32,571 nt of DNA from Herminiimonas sp. CN. Lineage in GTDB: Bacteria > Pseudomonadota > Gammaproteobacteria > Burkholderiales > Burkholderiaceae_D. Below, piece by piece: positions 24,718 through 32,571 of the stretch. Where the stretch lies: the NCBI RefSeq assembly GCF_000622895.1, contig NZ_AVCC01000032.1, positions 1-32,571 on the forward strand. Reading direction: 5' to 3'. The notes under the pieces were generated by a model, which was not told the DNA's origin, searched no databases, and saw nothing but the letters and a program-made list of their open reading frames with translations. The translations under genes and the position numbers were made by a program. How positions within the stretch are numbered: the first letter of the stretch is position 1; each line of letters begins with the position of its first letter.

Positions 24718-24942
24718 TCAGTCCTTTGTCTTCTCTTTCGATTCAACGTCGATTGTATTTTTCTCATTGGCTTGCGACAAATTTTTGGCGGCGGATTTTT
24801 CTTCCTCGCCCTTGACGCCATCCTTGAAACCCTTGACCGCCTTGCCCAGATCGGAACCCATATTGCCTATCTTCTTGGTGCCGAACACCAGCATCACGAT
24901 CACCAGCACAATCAGCCAGTGCCAAATACTTAACGAACCCAT
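24718..24942 (-). CDS. tatA: Sec-independent translocase subunit TatA
   Basis: TatA oligomerises to form the protein-conducting element of the Tat pathway. The 74-residue protein begins [21 protein letters not shown], a single membrane helix, followed by the [21 protein letters not shown] amphipathic helix (both are exact family hallmarks) and a charged tail. AAAGGA sits 7 bp before the ATG at 24942, which decides the start; an ATG at 24957 has no such site. It lies 58 bp after the HIT-family gene and just before tatB. Confidence 0.95.
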   Translation of the reverse strand: MGSLSIWHWLIVLVIVMLVFGTKKIGNMGSDLGKAVKGFKDGVKGEEEKSAAKNLSQANEKNTIDVESKEKTKD

Positions 24943-25000
24943 GATTATTCCTTTCAAGACGGATTATTACCGTCGGATGCACGAAAAAAAACCTGCCCTC

Positions 25001-25375
25001 TTAACGCCGCCCGCGCCACGGTCGCGGCCCACCGATCACATGCAGATGCAGATGGTACACCTCTTGACCGCCATCCGGACCGGTGTTGATCATTGTTCTG
25101 TAGCCACCTGTTAGACCATTGTTTGCGTCATTAGTTAATGCGCAGCCGAACTCCTTTGCCAGCTTCGGCGCTAGCAGCAACATTTGCGCCAGCAGCCCGG
25201 CATCCGCGCTGCCGCAATCCGATAATGTACCGATATGCTGCTTCGGAATCACCAGCAAGTGTACCGGTGCGGCCGGATTGATATCTTTGAACGCCAGCAG
25301 CGTATCGTCTTCATAAACGATCTCGGAAGGCATGATTTTTGCTGCAATTTTGCAAAAAATACAGTTATCCAACAT
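25001..25375 (-). CDS. HIT-family purine nucleotide hydrolase (HinT-like)
   Basis: This 124-residue histidine-triad protein has CIFCKI near the N-terminus, VIPKQHIGTL in the middle and the catalytic HLHLHVIGG near residue 109-117. HinT proteins hydrolyse phosphoramidates of AMP such as lysyl-adenylate in vitro; the cellular role is uncertain. It lies 21 bp after hisE and before tatABC, a neighbourhood common in Burkholderiales. It is probably part of the same long transcript. Confidence 0.93.
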   Translation of the reverse strand: MLDNCIFCKIAAKIMPSEIVYEDDTLLAFKDINPAAPVHLLVIPKQHIGTLSDCGSADAGLLAQMLLLAPKLAKEFGCALTNDANNGLTGGYRTMINTGPDGGQEVYHLHLHVIGGPRPWRGRR

Positions 25376-25396
25376 GACTCCGTAATTTTCAGAATT

Positions 25397-25768
25397 TTAA
25401 TTTTTGTGCGACTCGTCGGCGTCGCGCAATACATCCTTGCGCGCGGCCTTTTCCTCGATGCCGGACAAGCCTTCGCGCCGCGCCAGTTCATCCAGCACCT
25501 GCTGCGGCGTCAAACCGAACTGCGCCAGCATGACCAGCGTATGGAACCACAGGTCGGCACATTCATACAGCACTTTCGAGACGTCGCCGTCGATGCGTGC
25601 ATCTTTTGCCGCCATCACGGTCTCGGTTGCCTCTTCGCCGATTTTCTTCAGAATCGCATCGTCGCCCTTGGCAAACAGGCGCGCCACATACGATTTTTCG
25701 GGGTTGCCGCCGTTGGCCAGCTTGCGCGACTCGATGACCGCCGCCAGCCGATTCAGTGTTTCACTCAT
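25397..25768 (-). CDS. hisE: Phosphoribosyl-ATP pyrophosphatase
   Basis: HisE hydrolyses phosphoribosyl-ATP to phosphoribosyl-AMP in step 2 of histidine synthesis. The 123-residue protein is a MazG-like all-helical enzyme with [16 protein letters not shown] and the [13 protein letters not shown] helix, carrying the metal-binding acidic residues. It is separate from hisI here, whereas enterobacteria have a fused hisIE. Its ATG overlaps the hisI stop in an ATGA junction (25765-25768), so translation is coupled. Confidence 0.95.
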   Translation of the reverse strand: MSETLNRLAAVIESRKLANGGNPEKSYVARLFAKGDDAILKKIGEEATETVMAAKDARIDGDVSKVLYECADLWFHTLVMLAQFGLTPQQVLDELARREGLSGIEEKAARKDVLRDADESHKN

Positions 25769-26169
25769 TTATAGATGCTTTCAGGGTTTTTCAGCACCGG
25801 ATCGACTGCCTGCCACACACCGTCGGTGGAATCGCCTTCAAATTTCTGGAAGAAGCAGGAATGCCGCCCGGTATGGCAGGCGATGCGATCGGCCTGTTCC
25901 ACTTTCAACAACACCACATCCTCGTCGCAATCGAGGCGAATTTCATGCACTTTCTGGATATGCCCCGATTCCTCGCCCTTGCGCCAGAGCTTCTTGCGCG
26001 AGCGGCTCCAGTAGACGGCTTCACCCAGCTCCACAGTGCGGGCCAGCGCGTCACGGTTCATCCAGGCGAACATCAACACATCATTGCTGCCGACCTCCTG
26101 CGCAATCACCGGCACCAAGCCGTGCTCGTCCCATCGCACCTTGTTCAACCACTTGAAATTTGCGCTCAT
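25765..26169 (-). CDS. hisI: Phosphoribosyl-AMP cyclohydrolase
   Basis: HisI opens the adenine ring of phosphoribosyl-AMP (step 3). The 134-residue protein has [12 protein letters not shown], the [18 protein letters not shown] block, and zinc-site motifs DCDEDVVLL and [10 protein letters not shown]. It starts at the ATG at 26169, which overlaps the hisF stop codon by ATGA (26166-26169). It ends in a second ATGA overlap with hisE. Confidence 0.96.
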   Translation of the reverse strand: MSANFKWLNKVRWDEHGLVPVIAQEVGSNDVLMFAWMNRDALARTVELGEAVYWSRSRKKLWRKGEESGHIQKVHEIRLDCDEDVVLLKVEQADRIACHTGRHSCFFQKFEGDSTDGVWQAVDPVLKNPESIYK

Positions 26170-26930
26170 GCCAGCCTCATTGGAATGCCTTGCTCGGCCA
26201 TGAAGCGTTTTGCTTCCTGCACCGTGTGTTGCCCGTAATGAAAGATACTGGCTGCCAGCACCGCATCGGCGCGGCCCAGCTTGATGCCGTCGGCCAGGTC
26301 CTGCAGGCTGCCGACGCCGCCGGAGGCGATTACCGGGATATTCACGGCGTCCGAAACGCCGCGCGTCAGACCTAGGTCGAAACCGACCTTGGTGCCGTCG
26401 CGATCCATGCTGGTGAGTAATATCTCGCCGGCGCCCAGGCTTTCCATCTTCTGCGCCCAGGCGATGGCATCCAGGCCGGTCGCGTTGCGCCCGCCGTGCG
26501 TAAACACTTCCCATTTGCCGGGCGCGGTCTGCTTGGCGTCGATCGCCACCACGATGCATTGCGAACCGTACTTGTGCGCGGCATCGAACACCAGCTGCGG
26601 ATTGGTCACCGCCGAGGTGTTGATGCTGACCTTGTCGGCGCCGGCGTTGAGCAGGCGGCGCACATCCTCCACCACGCGCACGCCGCCGCCAACCGTCAGC
26701 GGAATGAATACCTGCGAGGCGACCGCCTCGATGATGTGCAGGATCAGGTCGCGTCCGTCGCTCGATGCGGTGATGTCGAGAAAGGTCAGCTCGTCGGCGC
26801 CCTGCTCGTCGTAGCGGCGCGCAATCTCGACCGGATCGCCGGCATCGCGCAATTCCAGAAAATTGACGCCCTTGACGACGCGCCCGGCAGTGACGTCCAG
26901 GCAGGGAATGATGCGTTTGGCAAGTGTCAT
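26166..26930 (-). CDS. hisF: Imidazole glycerol phosphate synthase subunit HisF
   Basis: HisF is the cyclase half of the HisHF enzyme; it uses ammonia from HisH to make imidazole glycerol phosphate and AICAR. The 254-residue (beta/alpha)8 barrel begins [24 protein letters not shown], with catalytic D12 (equivalent to D11 elsewhere) and the second aspartate in VVAIDAKQ. Phosphate-binding VGGGVR and IASGGVGS motifs are present. The start at 26930 matches the family; a longer upstream frame is the hisA shadow. hisA ends 2 bp before this ATG. Confidence 0.96.
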   Translation of the reverse strand: MTLAKRIIPCLDVTAGRVVKGVNFLELRDAGDPVEIARRYDEQGADELTFLDITASSDGRDLILHIIEAVASQVFIPLTVGGGVRVVEDVRRLLNAGADKVSINTSAVTNPQLVFDAAHKYGSQCIVVAIDAKQTAPGKWEVFTHGGRNATGLDAIAWAQKMESLGAGEILLTSMDRDGTKVGFDLGLTRGVSDAVNIPVIASGGVGSLQDLADGIKLGRADAVLAASIFHYGQHTVQEAKRFMAEQGIPMRLA

Positions 26931-26932
26931 GG

Positions 26933-27709
26933 TTACTCTTCCGGCTGCCCGCTCAAGGCATCGGCGCGCGCCTGGGCTGTCAGCAAGTCGAGCGAGCCTT
27001 CGTAAATCGAACGGCCGCAAATCACGCCTTCGATGCCCTCGTCCTGCACCGCGCACAACGCTTCGACATCGTGGATGTCGTGCACGCCGCCGGATGCGAT
27101 GACCGGAATTTTGACCGCCTGCGCCAGCTTCACCGTCGCATCCACGTTGACGCCGCCCATCATGCCGTCGCGGCCGATGTCGGTATAAATGATGGCTTCG
27201 GCGCCGTAACCTTCGAACTTCCTGGCCAGGTCGATGACTTCGTGGCCGGACAGCTTGCTCCAGCCGTCGGTGGCGACCTTGCCGTCCTTGGCGTCCAGGC
27301 CGACGATGATCTGGCCCGGGAAGGCGCCGCAGGCATCGTGCAGGAAGCCGGGGTTCTTCACCGCTGCGGTGCCGATGATGATGTAGCTCAAGCCGCTGTC
27401 CAGATAGCGCTCGATGGTGTCCAGGTCGCGGATGCCGCCGCCGAGCTGGACCGGGATTTCGTCGATAGCGTTTTCGAGCGCGAACTCGCGCACCGCTTGC
27501 AGGATGGACTTCACCGCGGATGCGTTTTTCGGCTTGCCGGCGAAAGCGCCGTTCAGGTCCACCAGATGCAGGCGGCGCGCGCCCTGCAGCAGCCAGTGGC
27601 GCGCCATGGCGGCCGGGTCTTCCGAGAATACGGTGGCCTGGTCCATGTCGCCCTGTTTCAGGCGTACGCAGTGACCGTCTTTAAGATCGATTGCAGGAAT
27701 AAGCAGCAT
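26933..27709 (-). CDS. hisA: ProFAR isomerase HisA
   Basis: HisA isomerises the aminoaldose ProFAR to the aminoketose PRFAR (step 4). The 258-residue (beta/alpha)8 barrel starts [21 protein letters not shown] with catalytic D8, and carries QLGGGIRD, the second aspartate in VGLDAKDG, and ASGGVHD for phosphate binding. The ATG at 27709 fits the family start; an ATG at 27751 would add 14 unrelated residues. It lies 69 bp after hisH, a rather wide gap in this array, and 2 bp before hisF. Confidence 0.96.
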   Translation of the reverse strand: MLLIPAIDLKDGHCVRLKQGDMDQATVFSEDPAAMARHWLLQGARRLHLVDLNGAFAGKPKNASAVKSILQAVREFALENAIDEIPVQLGGGIRDLDTIERYLDSGLSYIIIGTAAVKNPGFLHDACGAFPGQIIVGLDAKDGKVATDGWSKLSGHEVIDLARKFEGYGAEAIIYTDIGRDGMMGGVNVDATVKLAQAVKIPVIASGGVHDIHDVEALCAVQDEGIEGVICGRSIYEGSLDLLTAQARADALSGQPEE

Positions 27710-27778
27710 GGCGGACAGAGAGAAAAGTTGGGATTGGAGAGAGTAATGCACATGGATGACAGCGGCACATGACCGGAA

Positions 27779-28417
27779 TCAAGGTTTCCAGTGGACGAAA
27801 TTGCGGTACAGGCGCAATCCGGCCGCCGCACTTTTTTCCGGATGAAACTGGGTCGCGAAGATATTCTCGCGCGCTACCGCGCAGGCAAATGCGGTGCCGT
27901 AATCGGTCTGGCCGACGATATCGGCCGCAGCGGCCGGTTGCGCATAATAACTATGCACGAAATAGAAGTAGCTGTCGTCGGCAATGCCGTCCCACAGCGC
28001 ATGCGGCTGCGTTTGCCGAACCCGGTTCCAGCCCATTTGCGGCACCTTGAAGCGCGAGCCGTCTTGCTGCAACTGGCCGTCGAGCTGGAACCGCACCACC
28101 TTGCCGGGCAGCAGCCCGAGTCCGGGCGTGTCGCCTTCCTCGCTGCGCTCGAACAGCATTTGCTCGCCGACGCATACGCCAAACAGCGGCTTGCTGCGCG
28201 CCGCTTCCAGCAGCGCCTCCTGCAGGCCGGATTCGCGCAGGCAGCGCATGCAGTCCGGCATTGCGCCCTGGCCGGGCAAAACAATACGGTCGGCAGCGCG
28301 CAAATCCGCAGCCACTCCCGAAATCCGGACATCCGCCTCGGGCGCGACGTGGCGCAGCGCCTGCGCCACCGAGCGCAAATTACCCATGCCGTAATCCACT
28401 ACAACGATTTTATTCAT
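27779..28417 (-). CDS. hisH: Imidazole glycerol phosphate synthase subunit HisH
   Basis: HisH is the glutaminase half of the synthase and supplies ammonia to HisF through a tunnel. The 212-residue class I amidotransferase has the oxyanion region LPGQGAMPD, nucleophile C82 in FGVCVGEQM, and the H192/E194 pair in FHPEK. I chose the ATG at 28417 ([13 protein letters not shown]). A GTG at 28423 would add only two residues; neither has a strong ribosome-binding site. It follows hisB by 58 bp. Confidence 0.95.
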   Translation of the reverse strand: MNKIVVVDYGMGNLRSVAQALRHVAPEADVRISGVAADLRAADRIVLPGQGAMPDCMRCLRESGLQEALLEAARSKPLFGVCVGEQMLFERSEEGDTPGLGLLPGKVVRFQLDGQLQQDGSRFKVPQMGWNRVRQTQPHALWDGIADDSYFYFVHSYYAQPAAAADIVGQTDYGTAFACAVARENIFATQFHPEKSAAAGLRLYRNFVHWKP

Positions 28418-28475
28418 ATTCACACTATAGACGACGATTCAGATACCAGCCGGAAATGCCATCGGACGCAACCGC

Positions 28476-29078
28476 TTACAGGCTGCCCTTGGTCGAAGGA
28501 ATGGTTCCGGCCGAGCGCGCATCGAGTTCGGTTGCCATGCGCAGTGCGCGGCCGAAAGCCTTGAACACCGTTTCGCACTGGTGATGCGCATTGTCGCCGC
28601 GCAAGTTATCGACATGGATCGACACCAGCGCATGGTTGACGAAGCCCTGGAAGAATTCGTGCACCAGATCGACGTCGAAACTGCCGATCATGGCGCGCGT
28701 AAACGGCACGTGAAACTCCAGCCCGGGGCGGCCGGAAAAATCGATCACCACCCGCGACAGCGCTTCATCCAGCGGCACATACGCGTGGCCGTAGCGGCGG
28801 ATGCCCTTCTTGTCGCCGATCGCCTTGGCAAAAGCCTGGCCCAGCGTAATGCCGACGTCTTCCACCGTGTGATGGGCATCGATATGCAAGTCACCGTGGG
28901 CCTCGATGTCGAGGTCGATCAGGCCGTGGCGGGCGATCTGGTCCAGCATGTGGTCGAGGAAGGGTACGCCGGTGGCGAGTTTCTGGACCCCGCTGCCGTC
29001 CAGATTGATGGCGACGCGGATCTGGGTCTCGTTGGTATTGCGCCTGACTTCTGCAATGCGCGGGGTGGTCGTGTTCAT
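28476..29078 (-). CDS. hisB: Imidazoleglycerol-phosphate dehydratase
   Basis: HisB dehydrates imidazole glycerol phosphate to imidazole acetol phosphate. The 200-residue protein is the monofunctional form, without the histidinol phosphatase domain fused in enterobacteria. The manganese-binding motifs are [26 protein letters not shown] and [14 protein letters not shown]...DNAHHQCE. It ends STKGSL, as many relatives do. It lies 27 bp after hisC. Confidence 0.97.
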   Translation of the reverse strand: MNTTTPRIAEVRRNTNETQIRVAINLDGSGVQKLATGVPFLDHMLDQIARHGLIDLDIEAHGDLHIDAHHTVEDVGITLGQAFAKAIGDKKGIRRYGHAYVPLDEALSRVVIDFSGRPGLEFHVPFTRAMIGSFDVDLVHEFFQGFVNHALVSIHVDNLRGDNAHHQCETVFKAFGRALRMATELDARSAGTIPSTKGSL

Positions 29079-29105
29079 TGGGCTGCCATGGTTATGTTGC
29101 TCTTA

Positions 29106-30203
29106 CTATATCCTACACTCTGCCAACGATGCCTTCAGCGCATCGAGGAATTGCCGGTTCTCTTGCCGGGTACCGACGGTGACGCGCAGACAGTTATGCA
29201 ATAACGGGTGCATTTTACCGACATTTTTGATTAATACCTTGTGTTCCAACAGCTTGTCGAACACATTCTGCGCATCGATGCGCTCGAATTGCACCCGGAT
29301 CAGCAAAAAATTCGCAGCCGAAGGAAATACCTGGATTTCAGGCAGGGCGCTCAGCGCATCGGCCAGCCGCGAACGCGCGTCACGCAACGCCTGCGCCTGC
29401 GCTTCCAGCACATCCGCGTGCTGCAGCACGAACCGGGCGGCGGTCTCGGTCAGCACATTCACATTGTACGGCGGACGCACCTTGTCGAATTCGCGCAGCA
29501 AAGCCTGGCTGGCCGCCATGTAGCCCAGGCGGATGCCGGCCAGGCCGAGCTTGGAGACGGTGCGCATCACCACCAGATTTTCGAACTCGGCCAGCCGCGG
29601 CATCCAGCTCGAGGGCGCAAACGGCTGGTAGGCTTCATCCGACACCACGATGCCGCTGTCGCCGACTGCGCGGATGATCTGCTCCATGTCGCCGGCATCG
29701 TACAAAGTGCCGGTCGGGTTGTTCGGATACGCCAGATAGACGATCGCCGGCCGGTGCTCGGCGATCGCATCCAGCATGGCGGCGGTATCCAGCGTGAAAT
29801 CGGGCTTTAACGGCACGCCGACGAATTCCAGCCCGGCGAACTGGGCCGACATCGCATACATCACGAAGCCGGGCACCGGCGCCAGCACCTTGGCGCCCGG
29901 CTTGGCGCAAGCGACCGAAATAATGGAAATCAATTCGTCCGAACCGTTCCCGAGCACCACGTCGAATCCGGCCGGCACCCCTTGCCCGGCGCAGATTTCA
30001 GCCTTCAGCGCGGCATAGGACGGCACCGGGTAGCGGTTCAACGCGACCTCGGCCAGGCGCCGGCCCAATTCCTCGCGCAGCGCCGGCGGCAGCGTATAGG
30101 GATTTTCCATCGCATCGAGCTTGACCAAGCCGCTCGAATCAGGAACGTGGTAAGCCGATAGCGCGCGGACCTCGGGACGGATGATGTTTTCAATCAGGGA
30201 CAT
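29106..30203 (-). CDS. hisC: Histidinol-phosphate aminotransferase
   Basis: HisC transfers an amino group from glutamate to imidazole acetol phosphate. The 365-residue fold-type I PLP enzyme has [26 protein letters not shown] and the PLP lysine K218 in [14 protein letters not shown]. The start at 30203 ([20 protein letters not shown]) matches the family. The ATG lies inside the last codons of the preceding DNA methyltransferase gene, a 10-bp overlap, so its translation is likely coupled to that gene. No separate Shine-Dalgarno sequence is evident. Confidence 0.96.
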   Translation of the reverse strand: MSLIENIIRPEVRALSAYHVPDSSGLVKLDAMENPYTLPPALREELGRRLAEVALNRYPVPSYAALKAEICAGQGVPAGFDVVLGNGSDELISIISVACAKPGAKVLAPVPGFVMYAMSAQFAGLEFVGVPLKPDFTLDTAAMLDAIAEHRPAIVYLAYPNNPTGTLYDAGDMEQIIRAVGDSGIVVSDEAYQPFAPSSWMPRLAEFENLVVMRTVSKLGLAGIRLGYMAASQALLREFDKVRPPYNVNVLTETAARFVLQHADVLEAQAQALRDARSRLADALSALPEIQVFPSAANFLLIRVQFERIDAQNVFDKLLEHKVLIKNVGKMHPLLHNCLRVTVGTRQENRQFLDALKASLAECRI

Positions 30204-31132
30204 GGAAGCGGCTGCTGGTTGTGCTCGAAAACAAGCGTTGATTGCACGGAATCCGGTGATGGTGCCGGTGCTGCGGCTTTTTTCCGGCCTCTCTTGCTTT
30301 TTTTGATATCGGTCAGCTTGGCGCGCACCGGCTCGGTCGGCTGGTTGTTTGGTGCGCTCGTCTGCGCTTGCGGCGACGCCAGGCGCTGCTCGATTATCGC
30401 GCAATACGCGGGATTCAGCTCGAAACCGGCAAAGCCCCGGCCGCAGCGCCGCGCCGCCACCGCCGTGGTGCCGCTGCCCATGAACGGATCGAGCACCACG
30501 CCGCCCGGCGGACAGGACGCCTTGATGATGCGCTCAATGATTTCCAGCGGTTTCTGGGTCGGATGCTCGGCCCGTTCCGGATGCTCGCGATGCAGGCGCG
30601 ATACGCTCCACACATCCTTCGGATTGTAGCCCAGCTCCAGCCACTTGGCGCCGACGAAGATCGAGCGCGAACGGGCTTTCTTGGTCGCCGCGTCATACGG
30701 CACCCGGACTGCGTCGAGATCGAAATAATAGCCTTTCTGCCTGGCAAAAAATCCTATGGTGTCGTGCACCGAAGTAAAGCTGCGGATGCTGCCGCCCATC
30801 GACGGCACCCTGCGGTCCCAGATGATCTCGTTGAGCATCGTCATGCGCTGCTTGAGCATGACGAATATCTCCGGCGCATAGCGCCAGGTCAGGAAGATGT
30901 ACAGGCTACCGCTGGCTTTGAGCTTCGGCAGCGCGGCGTCGATCCACGCGGCGCTCCAGCGCAGATAGGCGTCGGCCTCCATCTTGTCCGAATCGTTGCC
31001 GTAATCCTTGCCCAATCCGTACGGCGGGTCGGCCACGATCAGGTCGATCGAATCATCGGGAATCCGCGCCAGTCCCTGCAATGCGTCTTCCTGAAAAATC
31101 CGGTCGCGCCAGTCCGTCATGCCGGCAGTCAT
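30194..31132 (-). CDS. Orphan beta-class DNA methyltransferase in the his operon
   Basis: This 312-residue SAM-dependent DNA amino-methyltransferase (N6-adenine or N4-cytosine) has the catalytic motif DPPYG at 35-39 before the SAM motif [10 protein letters not shown] at 214-223, the order of the beta class. [14 protein letters not shown] (190-203) is also typical. The tail after residue 255 is low-complexity and basic (KKSKRGRKK at 277-285), perhaps for DNA binding. I start it at 31132 ([10 protein letters not shown]), where ATGA overlaps the hisD stop; an ATG at 31120 (MTDWRD) is possible. Its end overlaps hisC by 10 bp. No restriction endonuclease gene is near, so it is an orphan enzyme, possibly regulatory. 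Base composition matches the neighbours. The recognition sequence cannot be told from the protein alone. Confidence 0.93.
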   Translation of the reverse strand: MTAGMTDWRDRIFQEDALQGLARIPDDSIDLIVADPPYGLGKDYGNDSDKMEADAYLRWSAAWIDAALPKLKASGSLYIFLTWRYAPEIFVMLKQRMTMLNEIIWDRRVPSMGGSIRSFTSVHDTIGFFARQKGYYFDLDAVRVPYDAATKKARSRSIFVGAKWLELGYNPKDVWSVSRLHREHPERAEHPTQKPLEIIERIIKASCPPGGVVLDPFMGSGTTAVAARRCGRGFAGFELNPAYCAIIEQRLASPQAQTSAPNNQPTEPVRAKLTDIKKSKRGRKKAAAPAPSPDSVQSTLVFEHNQQPLPCP

Positions 31133-32463
31133 TTCAGTCCGGGCTGCAATCGATATTCCGCGCTGCGCGCGTGCGCCTGCAGGCCCTCGCCGTACGCCAG
31201 CTCCGCCGCGACCCGGCCCAGCGTCTGCGCGCCGGCCTCGGATACCTGGATCAGGCTGGAGCGCTTCTGGAAATCGTAGACGCCCAGCGGCGACGAAAAG
31301 CGCGCGGTGCGCGAGGTCGGCAGCACGTGGTTCGGTCCGGCGCAATAGTCGCCCAGCGACTCCGACGAGAAGCGGCCGAGGAACATCGCACCGGCGTGTC
31401 GCACCTTGGCGGCCCATTGCTGCGGATTTTCGGTGGAAATCTCCAGATGCTCGGCCGCGATCAGGTTGGCGATCTCGCACGCCTGCTCCATGTCGCGCAC
31501 CTTGACCAGCGCGCCGCGCTGCGTCAGCGAAGTGCGAATCACGTCCTGGCGCGGCATGGCATCGATCAGTTTATTGATGCTGGCTTCGACTTGCGCGATG
31601 TAAGCGGCGTCCGGACACAGCAGGATCGATTGCGCCAGTTCGTCGTGCTCGGCTTGCGAAAACAGGTCCATCGCGATCCAGTCCGGATCGGTGCTGCCGT
31701 CGCAGATGATCAGGATTTCCGACGGGCCGGCGATCATGTCGATGCCGACGGTGCCGAACACGCGGCGCTTGGCGGCGGCCACATAGGCATTGCCGGGGCC
31801 GACGATCTTGTCGACTGGCGGGATGGTCGCGGTGCCGAAAGCCAGCGCGGCCACCGCCTGCGCGCCGCCGATGGTAAACACGCGGTCGACGCCGGCAATC
31901 GCCGCCGCCGCCAGCACCAGCGGATTCTTCACGCCGTCCGGGGTCGGCACCACCATGATGACTTCCTGCACGCCGGCCACCTTGGCCGGAATCGCATTCA
32001 TCAGCACCGACGACGGATAGGCCGCCTTGCCGCCCGGCACATAGATGCCAACCCGGTCCAGCGGCGTGACCTTTTGCCCGAGCACGGTGCCGTCCGGTTC
32101 GGTGTAGCTGAAGCCGTCGGAGCCGATTTCCTGTTTTTGCCGCAGGTGATAGGCGCGCACCCGCCCGGCGGCGGTTTGCAATGCGGCGCGACGCTCCGGC
32201 GCCAGGCCGTCCAGCGCGGCCTGCAGCTCGGCTTGCGGGATTTCCAGTCCGGCCACGCTGGCAGCGCCGGCAACGTCGAGCCGGTCGAAGCGCTGCGTGC
32301 ATTCCAGCACGGCGGCGTCGCCGCGCGCTTTCACGTCGGCCAGGATGGTAGCGACCGCACGCTCGATCGCTTCGTCGGCGCTGGCTTCGAACGCCAGCAC
32401 CGCGCTCAGCTGGGCATGGAAGTCGGTGCTGGAACTGTCCAGCCGTCGGATATGGATCGTCAT
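31129..32463 (-). CDS. hisD: Histidinol dehydrogenase
   Basis: HisD oxidises histidinol to histidine in two NAD-dependent steps. The 444-residue zinc enzyme has [22 protein letters not shown] (family recognition near residues 128-150), [21 protein letters not shown] and the catalytic histidine region [23 protein letters not shown]. It begins [16 protein letters not shown] lies about 10 bases before the ATG. It is the first his gene visible; hisG is not within the 108 bp to its right. Its stop codon overlaps the methyltransferase start (ATGA, 31129-31132). Confidence 0.97.
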   Translation of the reverse strand: MTIHIRRLDSSSTDFHAQLSAVLAFEASADEAIERAVATILADVKARGDAAVLECTQRFDRLDVAGAASVAGLEIPQAELQAALDGLAPERRAALQTAAGRVRAYHLRQKQEIGSDGFSYTEPDGTVLGQKVTPLDRVGIYVPGGKAAYPSSVLMNAIPAKVAGVQEVIMVVPTPDGVKNPLVLAAAAIAGVDRVFTIGGAQAVAALAFGTATIPPVDKIVGPGNAYVAAAKRRVFGTVGIDMIAGPSEILIICDGSTDPDWIAMDLFSQAEHDELAQSILLCPDAAYIAQVEASINKLIDAMPRQDVIRTSLTQRGALVKVRDMEQACEIANLIAAEHLEISTENPQQWAAKVRHAGAMFLGRFSSESLGDYCAGPNHVLPTSRTARFSSPLGVYDFQKRSSLIQVSEAGAQTLGRVAAELAYGEGLQAHARSAEYRLQPGLK

Positions 32464-32543
32464 AGCTTGCCTTGGGTTTCTTCGATTGTCGCCATCAAAT
32501 AATTTATGCCAGAGTATGCATAAAAACCATGCAATTCCCGCAT
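32460..32543 (-). CDS. Possible short ORF overlapping the hisD start
   Basis: Reading the minus strand, a 27-codon frame from the ATG at 32543 ends in a TGA that overlaps the hisD ATG. The same frame stays open to the window edge, so it could also be the tail of a longer gene. The visible peptide ends [11 protein letters not shown] and does not resemble the HisG C-terminus I would expect. It has only one histidine, so it is not a classic his leader peptide. The region is AT-rich. This may be chance. Confidence 0.2.
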   Translation of the reverse strand: MRELHGFYAYSGINYLMATIEETQGKL

Positions 32544-32571
32544 ATTTTTATTTGCGATACTTAAATAATAC

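Noticed and set aside
30194-31132. A restriction-modification system around the methyltransferase
   Set aside because: Both neighbours are intact his genes and no endonuclease-like gene is present in the window.
31081-32502. A 473-codon plus-strand open frame opposite hisD
   Set aside because: hisD is unmistakable on the minus strand. The plus-strand product is a compositional artefact.
1-32571. CRISPR arrays, insertion sequences or prophage genes
   Set aside because: No regularly spaced repeats, transposase, integrase or phage structural motifs were seen on either strand.

Overview
The window looks like ordinary chromosome from a betaproteobacterium, most likely Burkholderiales and perhaps Oxalobacteraceae; the family is inferred from gene order and protein sequence only. 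Coding DNA is GC-rich with strong third-position G/C, while several spacers are sharply AT-rich. I see no prophage, insertion sequence, CRISPR array or plasmid function. All calls come from reading the sequence; no database search was made.

Left part (1-15.4 kb). RNase P RNA (rnpB) lies on the minus strand. A lone OmpR-type response regulator follows, then a forward run hemA-prfA-dsbB-prmC (haem precursor synthesis, translation termination, disulfide formation, release-factor methylation). Next come a minus-strand CHASE-GGDEF diguanylate cyclase and a 1126-residue SWIM-SNF2 helicase, with the RNA-binding protein Tex divergent from the helicase. A forward pair grxD-ubiX and a minus-strand hotdog thioesterase end this part. 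In relatives as I remember them, hemA-prfA-prmC-grxD-ubiX is one cluster; here dsbB and an 8-kb block separate its members.

Middle part (15.5-23.2 kb). On the minus strand lie petA-petB-petC (the complete cytochrome bc1 complex), a double-hairpin terminator region, sspA-sspB, tRNA-Thr(UGU) and a UUCG-capped terminator. mscL is divergent from petA. A Nif3-family gene converges on mscL and is divergent from a DegS-like periplasmic protease with only 16 bp between the two start codons. A DUF2461 gene follows the protease.

Right part (23.3-32.5 kb). A tightly packed minus-strand array, read from right to left, is hisD, DNA methyltransferase, hisC, hisB, hisH, hisA, hisF, hisI, hisE, HIT-family gene, tatA, tatB, tatC. 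It holds most of histidine biosynthesis (hisG is not in the window) and the whole Tat translocon, which should export the Rieske protein encoded nearby. The surprise is an orphan beta-class DNA methyltransferase that overlaps hisD at its start and hisC at its end. No clear new multi-gene system is visible. The most interesting points are this methyltransferase, a nine-A tract in the cyclase gene, a strong tatA-tatB hairpin, the overlapping nif3/degS-like promoter region, and palindromes and repeats in the AT-rich spacers.
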